Below, piece after piece: positions 26,289 through 35,011 of a stretch of DNA of 64,000 nt (its first letter is position 1; each line of letters starts with the position of its first letter). Below the pieces are notes generated by a model that was not told the DNA's origin, did not search any database, and saw nothing but the letters and a program-made list of their open reading frames with translations. Made by a program: the position numbers and the translations under genes. Source of the DNA: an uncultured Desulfuromusa sp. GTDB taxonomy: Bacteria > Desulfobacterota > Desulfuromonadia > Desulfuromonadales > Geopsychrobacteraceae. The DNA lies in NCBI RefSeq assembly GCF_963675815.1, contig NZ_OY776574.1, forward strand, positions 490,001-554,000, in the 5' to 3' direction.

Positions 26289-27122
26289 CTATGAATCTCC
26301 TATCGCCTGCGATGCTATTTCAAGAACCGCTTCCAGAGGAATCAGGCTTTTTGTTTTGGCCATAAATCCGTTAGCATGGACAAAACGAATTTCCGGGTGT
26401 GTCGCTACAGAGCGAAAATCAATCAGAAGATTATCTCCCAAGCGCAGTATTTCCCACCCTGCCCCACGAACAGACGGGGTAATACTTATGGCAATATCGT
26501 CATCGGCAAGATCGCGCAGGTACAATTCCATAGATAACTTGGGATTATCTCCAATCCGGCTGAAAAGAGCCTTTAAATGCTTCACCGGCAGAATTTTTGT
26601 TTCTTTTTTTAACTGCTCCAGGCGGGCCATTTTCTGACTGACCATCGCAATAAAATCTTCCCCAAACTCTTTCATGAGTCCATAGAACGCATCTGTTCGG
26701 GTCAATGATGTCACTTTTGAAAAACAGGAAAGAATATACCCATCAATCGGTGAAGAAGACGCAAACAGGACACTCGTATCGACCCCAAGATATTGCGCGG
26801 TTCGATATGGTCCACGAACATCCATCATACTCATATGCGCATACCAGCCAAAAACAATCATAGCAGCATCATGGTAACCGAGGTATCTCATCAACAGATG
26901 AAAAGCACAGGGAAATGACGAATCCTGGTGATGGTCAAAGTTGTGCTTTTCCAGATCATAGTCCATCCCGACATCGACAACATAGGTATCGGGATCAGCA
27001 AGATCCTCCGGAGTTGGTTCACAACGATAAACTTCAGCATCACCAAGGGTCGCCAGCAAAAGACTGACAGACATGAAATCATCCTTATGAGCGCTTCCAG
27101 GATGGGTTATAATTTTATACAT
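26289..27122 (-). CDS. MYG1 family protein (UPF0160, DHH-like phosphoesterase/exonuclease)
   Basis: A 277-residue homologue of MYG1, a 3'-5' RNA exonuclease known mainly from eukaryotes. It has the diagnostic metal motifs: THPGSAHKDD at 6-15, YVVDVGMDYD at 47-56 and HNFDHHQ at 60-66. The C-terminal half (ISITPSVRGAGWEILRLG) matches the second MYG1 domain, with family length somewhat short. No signal or membrane segment is present. The gene stands alone, transcribed toward the Nudix gene. Confidence 0.8.
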   Translation of the reverse strand: MYKIITHPGSAHKDDFMSVSLLLATLGDAEVYRCEPTPEDLADPDTYVVDVGMDYDLEKHNFDHHQDSSFPCAFHLLMRYLGYHDAAMIVFGWYAHMSMMDVRGPYRTAQYLGVDTSVLFASSSPIDGYILSCFSKVTSLTRTDAFYGLMKEFGEDFIAMVSQKMARLEQLKKETKILPVKHLKALFSRIGDNPKLSMELYLRDLADDDIAISITPSVRGAGWEILRLGDNLLIDFRSVATHPEIRFVHANGFMAKTKSLIPLEAVLEIASQAIGDS

Positions 27123-27200
27123 TTAGATCGACCTTATTGTTACAAAATTAATTCTGAATACGGAAACTGAATATAGCACAAAGCCTGAACTCAGATTCAG

Positions 27201-27260
27201 CTTTTCACAATTCCGCAGACAATCCAAAAATTGTGAAAAAGAAGAGACATCTTCCTTTTT
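27201..27260. repeat. Two overlapping inverted repeats
   Basis: CTTTTCACAATT (27201-27212) pairs with AATTGTGAAAAAG (27229-27241), with one bulged base. AAAAAGAAGA (27236-27245) pairs with TCTTCCTTTTT (27250-27260), also with one bulge. The two stems share bases 27236-27241 and so cannot form together. They lie between the CDGSH gene end and the MYG1 start; a terminator or leader switch on the minus strand is possible. Confidence 0.4.
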
Positions 27261-27416
27261 GACCTTGCCCTGACCGTAAAATTATTACACGAGAAATGAG
27301 GAATGCTGGACTTCAACAAAGGACACCCACAGGGTTCGCACCATATTTCATTGGTATTCCGAAAGGGGAAAATTTGTCTGGCTCTCTATTGTCTTCAAAA
27401 AATCGGACAAATAATC

Positions 27417-27659
27417 TCAAGGCAGGTCAACACCGCAACCACCATCGCAGTAAGGCTGGTTCTGACTTTCGCCACAGCTGCATAAATAGACTTTCTCTCG
27501 AGTTTTCAGCTCAAATCTGAATGGTGTCGCCTCCCCGCCCTGATGATGGCCATCACAAAAAGGTAAACTTTCAGACTGACCACATGTGCAGCGGTAGTAA
27601 ATTCCGGGTTCAAGAGTCACTGCGATTGGCATTCCCGCATCATTGTTCACTTTATTCAA
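27417..27659 (-). CDS. Tandem CDGSH iron-sulfur protein with His-to-Cys change in second site
   Basis: An 80-residue protein starting at TTG 27659, chosen because AGGAGG stands five bases upstream; a longer ATG start would place that site inside the gene. The first site fits C-x-C-x8-C-x3-H exactly: Cys24, Cys26, Cys35, His39 (CTCGQSESLPFCDGHH). The second has Cys60, Cys62 and Cys71, but its fourth ligand position, residue 75, is Cys instead of His (CSCGESQNQPYCDGGC). CDGSH proteins hold a [2Fe-2S] cluster and act in electron transfer or iron handling. The protein ends five residues later, so a worn C-terminus is an alternative reading. Confidence 0.85.
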   Translation of the reverse strand: MNKVNNDAGMPIAVTLEPGIYYRCTCGQSESLPFCDGHHQGGEATPFRFELKTREKVYLCSCGESQNQPYCDGGCGVDLP

Positions 27660-27902
27660 GACAACCTCCTGAAAACATAAACCGTTCGAATCAATCAACT
27701 ATACGTTCATAAAAAATAAGTTTCAACTGGACGAAAAAAGCCCAGGCATCTTTTCCCCGGTAAAATTATTTTCTGCCGTCATCTGAATTGAGTTCTGTTT
27801 CTGTCTTTATACCATTGCATCTATAGTGTGTTTCAAGTTATTCCATAAATGAAGAGAAGAATGCAATCATGAGCAGATGAATTCAAGACAAAGGTCAATT
27901 TC

Positions 27903-28445
27903 ATGCAAAAAAATATTATCTTGATTGGCATGCCCGGAGCGGGGAAAAGTACTATCGGAGTCATTCTGGCCAAAAGGATCGGGTTTCATTTTATTGATAC
28001 TGATTTACTGATTCAGGCTCAGGAAAAACTTCGCCTGCAGCAGATTATCGATATCCGGGGACTGGAAAATTTTCGTCAAGTAGAGGAACAGGTTCTACTC
28101 GATCTTCATACTGAACATAGCGTTATTGCGACAGGAGGCTCTGTTGTCTACGGCAAAAATGGACTGAAAAAATTGGGAGAGAGTGGTGTCTTGATATACA
28201 TCCATGTCCCCCTTTTGTTATTACAGCAACGAATTGCAGACATGGGTCAACGTGGACTGGTGATGTCCAAGGGGCAAAGTTTTCAAGATCTTTACCAGGA
28301 GCGTACGCCACTTTACGAGAAGTTTGCAGACATAACCATATTCAGTGCCGAGCAAAATGCTGAACAGGTCGCGGCACAGATAGAAAGAAAACTTATATCC
28401 CTCGGAAATGCACTTCCATCTGAGTCCCACGCAAACAGGGAATGA
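27903..28445 (+). CDS. aroK: Shikimate kinase
   Basis: A 180-residue P-loop kinase: Walker A GMPGAGKST (9-17), IDTD (Asp32/Asp34), shikimate-binding FR (Arg58) and GG (78-79 in ATGGS), LID region QRGLV, and ERTPLYEKFAD near the end. It phosphorylates shikimate at O3 in aromatic amino acid synthesis (EC 2.7.1.71). The usual partner aroB is not adjacent. The N-terminal half fits well; the middle is more diverged than in the standard enzyme. Confidence 0.82.
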   Translation: MQKNIILIGMPGAGKSTIGVILAKRIGFHFIDTDLLIQAQEKLRLQQIIDIRGLENFRQVEEQVLLDLHTEHSVIATGGSVVYGKNGLKKLGESGVLIYIHVPLLLLQQRIADMGQRGLVMSKGQSFQDLYQERTPLYEKFADITIFSAEQNAEQVAAQIERKLISLGNALPSESHANRE

Positions 28446-28540
28446 TCAGCAGCCATTGAAATTATCCAAACCTTTATCCGAAAATGAGTTACAATCCCTC
28501 TTCGCAGACAATGTAAAATATTTTGTACAAGGAAGAAGTT

Positions 28541-28984
28541 ATGGGCCCGGACCAACTTGATGATTTACTCCTAAAAGGGATTGAAGCCGCTGAAAAAGGC
28601 TATATTCATTCAGCGCAGGTCTTTCTCGGGCAGGTCTCTGAACATCGAAAAACCCCAGAATTACAAAGTTATCTGGCGTACTGTCTGGCAAAAGGTCAGG
28701 GACGCATCCATTCGGCAGCAAAAATCTGTCGTGAATCCATTAAGCGTGAGCCTGACAACTCAGTTCATTATCTCATTCTGGGACGAATCCTGCTGTTATC
28801 GGGAGACAAAGGAAAAGCGATCAAAACATTGCGTCAGGGCCTTAGAGCCAGCCCAAATCCTTTAATTATTGATGAACTGAAAAAACTGGGACTGCGAAAA
28901 CCAACTGTTTTAAAAAGCCTCAAACGAAACCACCCCATCAACAGAATTCTGGGGAAAATATTCGGAGCTCTGGGACTCCGATAG
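28541..28984 (+). CDS. Small TPR-repeat protein
   Basis: A 147-residue cytoplasmic protein. Helical TPR-like repeats are visible at about 10-100, the clearest being NSVHYLILGRILLLSGDKGKAIKTLRQGL. A basic C-terminal tail ends it. ATG 28541 is preferred because AAGGAAG lies five bases upstream. It follows aroK by about 95 bases. Probably a protein-protein adaptor; the partner is unknown. Confidence 0.7.
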   Translation: MGPDQLDDLLLKGIEAAEKGYIHSAQVFLGQVSEHRKTPELQSYLAYCLAKGQGRIHSAAKICRESIKREPDNSVHYLILGRILLLSGDKGKAIKTLRQGLRASPNPLIIDELKKLGLRKPTVLKSLKRNHPINRILGKIFGALGLR

Positions 28985-28989
28985 AACCA

Positions 28990-29436
28990 TCATCTATGCC
29001 GCGTCAGAAAACGATCCAGTTCATTTGCAAACCTCTGTTTATCCTTGGGACTGTATGCTGCAGGACCTCCTGTTTCAACTCCACTACTGCGCAGATCATC
29101 CATAAAATTACGCACCGAGAGGCGCTCGCGAATATTCTCCTCACTGAAAAAAATACCGCGCGGATCCAAAGCATGACCACCTTTACTGATTGTCTCGGCA
29201 GCCAGAGGAATATCCGCGGTGACAACAAGGTCCCCGCTCTCCAATAAACGAATAATCTCCTGATCGGCAACATCGGCCCCGGCTTCAACCTGAATGGAAC
29301 GAATCCATTGTGAACCTGGATGCCCCAGTGAACGATTGGCGACCAAAGTCAGGATAATTTTCGTTCGCTCAGCGACCCGATAAAGAAGCTCTTTTATCTG
29401 TTTTGGACACGCATCTGCATCAATCCAGATTTTCAT
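28990..29436 (-). CDS. YaiI/YqxD family protein (UPF0178, DUF188)
   Basis: A 148-residue protein starting MKIWIDADACPKQIKELLYR, the family signature, with later ANRSLGHP, VVTADIPLA and LDPRG motifs. It has a PIN-like nuclease fold; acidic residues (Asp at 6, 8, and in VTADIP) could bind metal. Function is unproven in the family. ATG 29436 is chosen because AGGAAGGG precedes it and the conserved N-terminus begins there. Confidence 0.88.
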   Translation of the reverse strand: MKIWIDADACPKQIKELLYRVAERTKIILTLVANRSLGHPGSQWIRSIQVEAGADVADQEIIRLLESGDLVVTADIPLAAETISKGGHALDPRGIFFSEENIRERLSVRNFMDDLRSSGVETGGPAAYSPKDKQRFANELDRFLTRHR

Positions 29437-29526
29437 GCAATCCCTTCCTGTTTTCAACGACTGACCATATGATATACTACCAAATAAGTAATCTTTAGCT
29501 GTCCCTCTTTTCAAAGGAGACTCTCT

Positions 29527-30111
29527 ATGATTAAAAAAATGTTTGCACTCTTATTCGTCATTCTGTTGCTTTCCACACCCTCTTTTGCTGAAAAATTTCA
29601 GGTCGACACCGCTCATACGCAAATTCACTTTTCGGTACAGCATCTGGTCGTTTTTAAGGTTCGCGGGAATTTCACCGATTTTACGGGGTTGATTGAAGCC
29701 GATTCAAAAAACAGAACTTTGATTTCCGCTGAAGCAACCATTCAGGCAGCATCCATTGACACCCGCATAGATAAACGCGACCAGCATCTGCGCAGTGCCG
29801 ATTTTTTTGATACGGCCAATTATCCACAAATACATTTCAAAAGTAAAAGTGTCACCGGCAGCGGAGACCATATCATTATGGTGGGGGATATAACAATTAA
29901 AGGTATCACCAAAGAAATCACCCTGGAAGGACGTTTTCTTGGAACAGCTGCCGGTCCCGATGGCAGACTCAGAGCTGGATTTGAAGCATCCGGGATGCTG
30001 AACCGAAAAGACTTTGGCCTCAACTGGAATAAAGTGACGGAGACCGGAAGCATCATTGTCGGTGATGATGTTCAGATTGGTCTGGAGGTCGAATCGGTTA
30101 TCAACAATTGA
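29527..30111 (+). CDS. YceI family periplasmic lipocalin-like protein
   Basis: A 194-residue protein with a signal peptide (cleavage after SFA, residue 21), then the YceI fold: FQVDTAHTQIHFSVQHL, FTDFTGLIEAD, FFDTANYPQIHFKSK and KDFGLNWN. YceI proteins bind polyisoprenoid or similar amphiphilic ligands in the periplasm and often respond to stress or base. AAAGGAG lies upstream of the ATG. Divergent from the YaiI-like gene, sharing a 90-base promoter region. Confidence 0.92.
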   Translation: MIKKMFALLFVILLLSTPSFAEKFQVDTAHTQIHFSVQHLVVFKVRGNFTDFTGLIEADSKNRTLISAEATIQAASIDTRIDKRDQHLRSADFFDTANYPQIHFKSKSVTGSGDHIIMVGDITIKGITKEITLEGRFLGTAAGPDGRLRAGFEASGMLNRKDFGLNWNKVTETGSIIVGDDVQIGLEVESVINN

Positions 30112-30232
30112 CGGCATAATGGAATCGGCCGCATAAAAACCTCCACGGAATAAAGAAGGAAGCGTTACCTTTGCCTTTTCCGTCATCTGTGGTTAAATAT
30201 CCCCGAGCCCACTCATAACAGGAGGATAAATC

Positions 30233-30763
30233 ATGGCTGACCGCTATATCATGACCGCATTCGGCAAGGATCGTGCTGGAATCGTTGCCGATGTCACGCG
30301 ATTACTTTACGAAAATGACTGCAATCTTGAAGACACAACCATGTCAATGCTGGCAGACGAGTTCACCCTCAGTCTGCTGTTTTCAAGTCAGGCACCCGAC
30401 ATTGAGGAACGACTCACCAGAGATTGCCGTCGTCTGGAGCTGGATAAAAATATTTCCGCGTTCATACGACCACTGCAACCGGTACAGACAAAGAAACCGC
30501 AAAGCTACAAAACCTGCACCCTGCATATTGAAGGGTTGGATCAGGCCGGAATTGTCTACAAAACCAGCCAGTTTCTTGCCGATCAACAGCTCAACATCAT
30601 TCATCTTGAATCTACGGCCGATGCGTCACCACAGAGTGGGGCAACGATTTACAGCATGACCATTCATATCCAGGTTCCGGAAGAACTACCTTTCGACCAG
30701 TTGGAGGAAAAACTGTCAACCGTCGCCGATGACCTGATGGTGGACATCAGCCTGGATCGTTAA
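30233..30763 (+). CDS. GcvR-like protein with two ACT domains
   Basis: A 176-residue protein made of two ACT domains (about 4-85 and 95-172): FGKDRAGIVADVTRLLYEND and LHIEGLDQAGIVYKTSQFL are the ligand-binding loops. This is the layout of GcvR, the glycine cleavage system regulator, although the gcv genes are not nearby. AGGAGG precedes the ATG. Probably senses an amino acid; the effect on a partner regulator is inferred from the family only. Confidence 0.82.
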   Translation: MADRYIMTAFGKDRAGIVADVTRLLYENDCNLEDTTMSMLADEFTLSLLFSSQAPDIEERLTRDCRRLELDKNISAFIRPLQPVQTKKPQSYKTCTLHIEGLDQAGIVYKTSQFLADQQLNIIHLESTADASPQSGATIYSMTIHIQVPEELPFDQLEEKLSTVADDLMVDISLDR

Positions 30764-30784
30764 TTGACAGATTTAAAAAATAAT

Positions 30785-30824
30785 AAAACCGGGGCTGATC
30801 ACAAAAAAGATCAGCCCCGGTTTT
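30785..30824 (+). terminator. Strong terminator hairpin
   Basis: AAAACCGGGGCTGATC (30785-30800) pairs over 16 bases without mismatch with GATCAGCCCCGGTTTT (30809-30824); the loop is eight bases. The flanking A and T runs make it bidirectional. It ends the ACT-protein transcript, 16 bases before the next start codon. Confidence 0.9.
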
Positions 30825-30840
30825 ATGAGGAAAAATAGAC

Positions 30841-31248
30841 ATGACAATAGATCTGACCACTCCAGCATTACTTTTCCCTGCTATTTCACTTCTGCTGCTG
30901 GCTTACACCAACCGTTTTCTGGTACTGGCCCAATTGATTCGGCAGCTCCACAGCCAACGCCAGACCAATACGGATATGGTTATCCGCCAGATCAGCAATT
31001 TACGCACCCGACTGGCCTTGATCAAGGCAATGCAAGGGATGGGCGTCTTAAGCTTTTTGCTTTGCGCCATGTCAATGCTGTTCATATTCGTCAAACTCAC
31101 TCTTCCGGCTGAATGGATTTTCGCTATCAGCCTCTTACTTCTGGTTCTCTCTCTTCTATGTTCTCTTCTTGAGATCGCCATCAGTACCAAAGCAATCGAA
31201 ATAGAACTGGAAGACCTGGAAATTATGGTCGAAGATAAAAAACGTTAA
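30841..31248 (+). CDS. DUF2721 membrane protein
   Basis: A 135-residue protein with three hydrophobic helices (about 9-30, 64-84 and 88-112) and the family pattern ALLFPAISLLLLAYTNRFL and RQISNLRTRLALIKAMQ. A short acidic C-terminal tail (IEIELEDLEIMVED) is cytoplasmic by prediction. Function unknown in the family. The only ribosome site (TGAGG, 30826-30830) directly abuts the terminator hairpin, so no promoter fits between the hairpin and the gene. Confidence 0.78.
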   Translation: MTIDLTTPALLFPAISLLLLAYTNRFLVLAQLIRQLHSQRQTNTDMVIRQISNLRTRLALIKAMQGMGVLSFLLCAMSMLFIFVKLTLPAEWIFAISLLLLVLSLLCSLLEIAISTKAIEIELEDLEIMVEDKKR

Positions 31249-31382
31249 CAAGCGGACGGGATCAGAATAATCAAAACCTTAGCGGAAAACAGGAAAAAGC
31301 CCCCGGAAGTCCTTCCTTTAGCAAAAAAATCTATACCCCACAGAAGCAGAACACTTCGTATTTTCAGCCTTCACCATTTCAA

Positions 31383-32420
31383 TCAAAAATCATCCCAGCC
31401 ATCCAGGACTGATGACTGATTGTAAGCTGACACAGTCGATTCGAAGAAGTTACTTTTAACATCGCCTTCCCCTTCGGTATCGGCTAATTTTTCCAGGTGT
31501 TTATAGGGATTCTTGTCAAATCCGTCATATAATTTTCCATCAAATCCTAATCTATACCAGCGCTCATTTGCCAACCACTTGGTATACATTTCCGTCGTCG
31601 CTTCACTGACCCCAAGGATTCCGTCTCCGATAATATGGTTGGTCCAGGAAATTTCCTGAGCGACGGCAAAACGGAACATTTCCTCGACCTCTTCAGCAGA
31701 GAAATAATCCGCCTCCAGCTTACGAATTTCACGCACGATAAACTCGAACATGACACAATGAGTCAATTCATCACGATTGATATAACGGATGACTTCCGAG
31801 GTCCCCAACATCAGATTCCGACTGGCAAGATTGTAAAAAAAGTTGAAGCCATTGTAAAAATACAACCCTTCCAGCAAATAGTTGGCAATCAGAACTTTCG
31901 CAAACTTGTTTTCCGTTGGACCATCGATAAAGTCCTGATAAATTTGGGCAATATACTTATTGCGCTCAAATAAAACCTTATCGGTTCGCCACTTATCATA
32001 AATGGAATTACGTCGGTCTTTCGGAATGACCGATTCGACAATATATTGGTAACTCTGACTGTGGATCGCCTCTTGATACTGTTGAATCGCCAGCAGCAAA
32101 TTGACTTCCGGCGCAGTAATATAATCATTGATATTCGACAGATTATTGGTCTGAATACTATCGAGGAAAATCAAAAAAGAGAGGATTCCATCGTACCCCT
32201 GCCTTTCTTCTACAGTCAGATGTTTGTAAGGTTCAAGATCACCGGATAAATCTGTTTTTTCCGGAATCCAGAAATTAGCCATCATATTGCGGTACATTTT
32301 ATTCGCCCATTGATAACGGACATTATTCAGATTGAAGATATTCGTGCTATTACCTCCAATAATCCTCCTGCTTTCCAGAGAATCATCTCCTTCCGGATTA
32401 AATAGCCTTTTTGCTTTCAT
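31383..32420 (-). CDS. nrdB: Class I ribonucleotide reductase beta subunit
   Basis: A 345-residue ferritin-like protein providing the radical for deoxyribonucleotide synthesis. First-shell ligands are visible: Asp87 (FLIFLDSIQ), Glu117 and His120, with radical Tyr124 in EAIHSQSYQY, at the same spacing as E115-H118-Y122 of E. coli NrdB. Later ligands lie in NYLLEGLYFYNGF and RDELTHCVMFEFI. The Tyr indicates a tyrosyl-radical (not class Ic) enzyme. The C-terminal tail that docks into NrdA is present. It starts 41 bases after nrdA. Confidence 0.94.
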   Translation of the reverse strand: MKAKRLFNPEGDDSLESRRIIGGNSTNIFNLNNVRYQWANKMYRNMMANFWIPEKTDLSGDLEPYKHLTVEERQGYDGILSFLIFLDSIQTNNLSNINDYITAPEVNLLLAIQQYQEAIHSQSYQYIVESVIPKDRRNSIYDKWRTDKVLFERNKYIAQIYQDFIDGPTENKFAKVLIANYLLEGLYFYNGFNFFYNLASRNLMLGTSEVIRYINRDELTHCVMFEFIVREIRKLEADYFSAEEVEEMFRFAVAQEISWTNHIIGDGILGVSEATTEMYTKWLANERWYRLGFDGKLYDGFDKNPYKHLEKLADTEGEGDVKSNFFESTVSAYNQSSVLDGWDDF

Positions 32421-32461
32421 GATTTTTCCTCCCTGTTACAATTTTCTCTTTCAGCCAAATC

Positions 32462-34741
32462 CTATCCGGCACAGGAGATACATTCATCCTTAACCGACGC
32501 GATATTGCTATTTTTCTGGATACTGCGGGTATAGTATATCGCTTTACAGCCTTTTTTCCAGGCCTCCATATGAGTTTCATAAATATCCTTAGCGGTAATG
32601 TTTTTATTCAGATTAAACAGGAGTTCCATTGAAATTCCAGTATCCACAAATTTTTGCAATCGCGCCACCAGATCGACAATGATTTTTTGATCGATATATT
32701 TTGATTCCTGATAATGCCAGAGTTTTTCCTTAATGAACGGTGGCACAATCGGAACATTACCATTGCTGTTGTTATCGATATAAAACTTGCTGAAAATGGG
32801 TAATATACTTGCTGTACAGCCTTGAACGATAGAACTGCTCGTATTGGGTGCAACTGCAGTAATGTGGCTGTTGCGGATACCATGCGTTGCAATGCGCTCG
32901 AACAAATTGTCCCAATCCAGGGTCGCATTCTCGATAAACCAACTGCGATCACGGCTGAGAATCAACCCTTGAGACCAGTCGCTTCCCGCAAACAGCGGAT
33001 AACCTCCCCGCTCTTCTGCCAGTTTGCAACTGGCGGACGTACAAAAATAGGCGAACTCTTCTGCCAGCTTATCCACAGCATCTGCGGCCCCAACGTAAGG
33101 GATATCGCGCCGCGCCAGATAATCAGCTAACCCCATTAAACCAACACCGATCGTCCGTAATAACTCGTTGTGGCGTTGCCCTTCAGCAACAGGGACATCG
33201 GTAATATCGATACAATTATCCAAAATCCGAACTGCCGTATCACAGACAGCCGAAAACTCACCATCTTCAAGATTAGCCAGGTTAATCGATACCAGATTAC
33301 AGGTGTGAACCAGTCCGGGGTCCATGTCCCGGTGAATGCTGTCATTTTCAAACCGCTGCGGACCAATTTTGCTTGGCTTGACAACAGAAAATGATTCCAC
33401 ACAGAGATTCGTGCAGGGAATGATGCCGATATGTTTATTAGGATTCGCCCGATTGATGGTGTCTTTGAAAGAGATATAAGGCATACCGCTTTCAATCTGA
33501 ACCTTCATAATCTGTTTGTAGAGTTCCTTGGCATTGACCTTTTCAAAAAGCTCGACGCGCCCCTCATCGACCTCAGTATAGAGGTGACTGAGTGCCGCCT
33601 CAAACTCTTCACCCCACAAATCCGCCAATTCGTAGTTATATTTACTGCGAATCTCATGAGGATCGAAGAGGTACCAGTCTTCACTGTTTTCAACTGCCCG
33701 CATAAAGCGATCAGAAACCACAACCTGAGGGAACACATCGTAAGCCTTGCGTCGTTGATCACCATTTTCGGTCTGCAGTTCCAGAAAATCTTCCATATCC
33801 AGATGCCAGCTATCCAGCGCGACTGTGACCGCCCCTGCCCGTTTTCCACCCTGATTAAAGTAAAGGGCAATATCGTTGACAACACGAATATTCGGCACTA
33901 CACCTCCGGCCCGACCAAGAGAATTACGAATTCGAGCCCCCTGTGAACGGATGCGACTGATACTGACGCCAACACCACCGCCACCGGAGCTGATCTGACC
34001 AACCTGTTCAAATGTATGAAAAATACTGTTGGTATCGTCGTCGAAGGCGGTAATAAAACAACTGGACAGGTTGCCGTTCGGCTTGCGCAGATTGATCAGA
34101 ATCGGGGTTGCCAGAGAGATCTTACGCCGGGCCAACATACAGTAAGTATCACGCACCCGCTGCAGGCGAATTTCATGCGGTTGATTCTGCTCAATCAGCA
34201 ATGCAATCGTCAGCAGCGCTTCCTGAGGCATTTCAATCACCTGATTATTATATTCCAGCATATAACGTTTTATCAGCAGGCTGATTCCGGCAAAGTCATA
34301 GTCGTAATCGTAATCCTGCTGTAAAAACTGCCCCGCCTTATGAAGCTCCTTTTCTGAGTATTGCTCCAGAAGCACAGGCGTATAGATTCCTTTTGCAACA
34401 AAATCTTTCACGGTTTGACAATAGCTGGGATAGCGGTACTCGTAGGGAATCCCCCGTGCAATATGGACCCGTTTATAAAAATCAACCAGCTTCAGGCGCG
34501 CCGCCAGAATCCGCCAATCAGGCTCATCAATAGACGTCAGCCGCAACGATGTCTCGATAACGGTCTCATGTATTTCACCTGTGGTCATATTATTGCGGAA
34601 ATGAATTTCCAGATTTGATTCCAATTCAATCGGATTGATATCCAGCCCCTCAGCCGCCCACTGAATAACTTTGCGGATTTTTGCTATGTCAAGGGAAGCG
34701 GATTCCCCATCCCGTTTGATAACACGGTAACGTTTGGCCAT
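32462..34741 (-). CDS. nrdA: Class I ribonucleotide reductase alpha subunit
   Basis: A 759-residue catalytic subunit. An ATP-cone (3-95, YRVIKRDGESASLDIAKIRK) gives allosteric activity control. The redox cysteine pair is Cys228 (NLSSCF) and Cys481 (VHTCNL); the radical site is NLCVES with Asn445, Cys447 and Glu449; Tyr736-Tyr737 form the radical path; the C-terminal Cys754-x2-Cys757 (CISC) is re-reduced by thioredoxin-type donors. GAGGAGG precedes the ATG. Co-transcribed with nrdB. Confidence 0.96.
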   Translation of the reverse strand: MAKRYRVIKRDGESASLDIAKIRKVIQWAAEGLDINPIELESNLEIHFRNNMTTGEIHETVIETSLRLTSIDEPDWRILAARLKLVDFYKRVHIARGIPYEYRYPSYCQTVKDFVAKGIYTPVLLEQYSEKELHKAGQFLQQDYDYDYDFAGISLLIKRYMLEYNNQVIEMPQEALLTIALLIEQNQPHEIRLQRVRDTYCMLARRKISLATPILINLRKPNGNLSSCFITAFDDDTNSIFHTFEQVGQISSGGGGVGVSISRIRSQGARIRNSLGRAGGVVPNIRVVNDIALYFNQGGKRAGAVTVALDSWHLDMEDFLELQTENGDQRRKAYDVFPQVVVSDRFMRAVENSEDWYLFDPHEIRSKYNYELADLWGEEFEAALSHLYTEVDEGRVELFEKVNAKELYKQIMKVQIESGMPYISFKDTINRANPNKHIGIIPCTNLCVESFSVVKPSKIGPQRFENDSIHRDMDPGLVHTCNLVSINLANLEDGEFSAVCDTAVRILDNCIDITDVPVAEGQRHNELLRTIGVGLMGLADYLARRDIPYVGAADAVDKLAEEFAYFCTSASCKLAEERGGYPLFAGSDWSQGLILSRDRSWFIENATLDWDNLFERIATHGIRNSHITAVAPNTSSSIVQGCTASILPIFSKFYIDNNSNGNVPIVPPFIKEKLWHYQESKYIDQKIIVDLVARLQKFVDTGISMELLFNLNKNITAKDIYETHMEAWKKGCKAIYYTRSIQKNSNIASVKDECISCAG

Positions 34742-34794
34742 ATGACGACTTCCTCCTCGTCGGTTTTAATTGTGAATATTATATTATCGAAAAA

Positions 34795-34843
34795 ACACTA
34801 CATGTTGAGTCATAGGTTTGCGAGTATACATCATATTGAAAAT
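34795..34843 (-). promoter_or_regulatory. Tandem NrdR-box-like sites upstream of nrdA
   Basis: ACACTACATGTTGAGT (34795-34810) and the weaker ACATCATATTGAAAAT (34828-34843) resemble the NrdR consensus ACACWATATWTWGTGT and start 33 bases apart, about three helical turns, as NrdR boxes usually do. A TATACT -10-like element on the minus strand overlaps the second one. NrdR is the usual ATP/dATP-responsive repressor of nrd genes; its own gene is not in the window. Confidence 0.4.
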
Positions 34844-35011
34844 AATATAAGACCATAATGGTGATATTTTTCTTATAATTCCCTGATCAACATCATCAAT
34901 AACCTCCAAGCGCGACTGTACTGTTTTTGATAACCATGGTAACTTACCCTGAATTTTGGCCGCGCCGCTCAGAGCTTTCGTTTTTCACAAAAACCGTCGG
35001 GACAAGAAATT

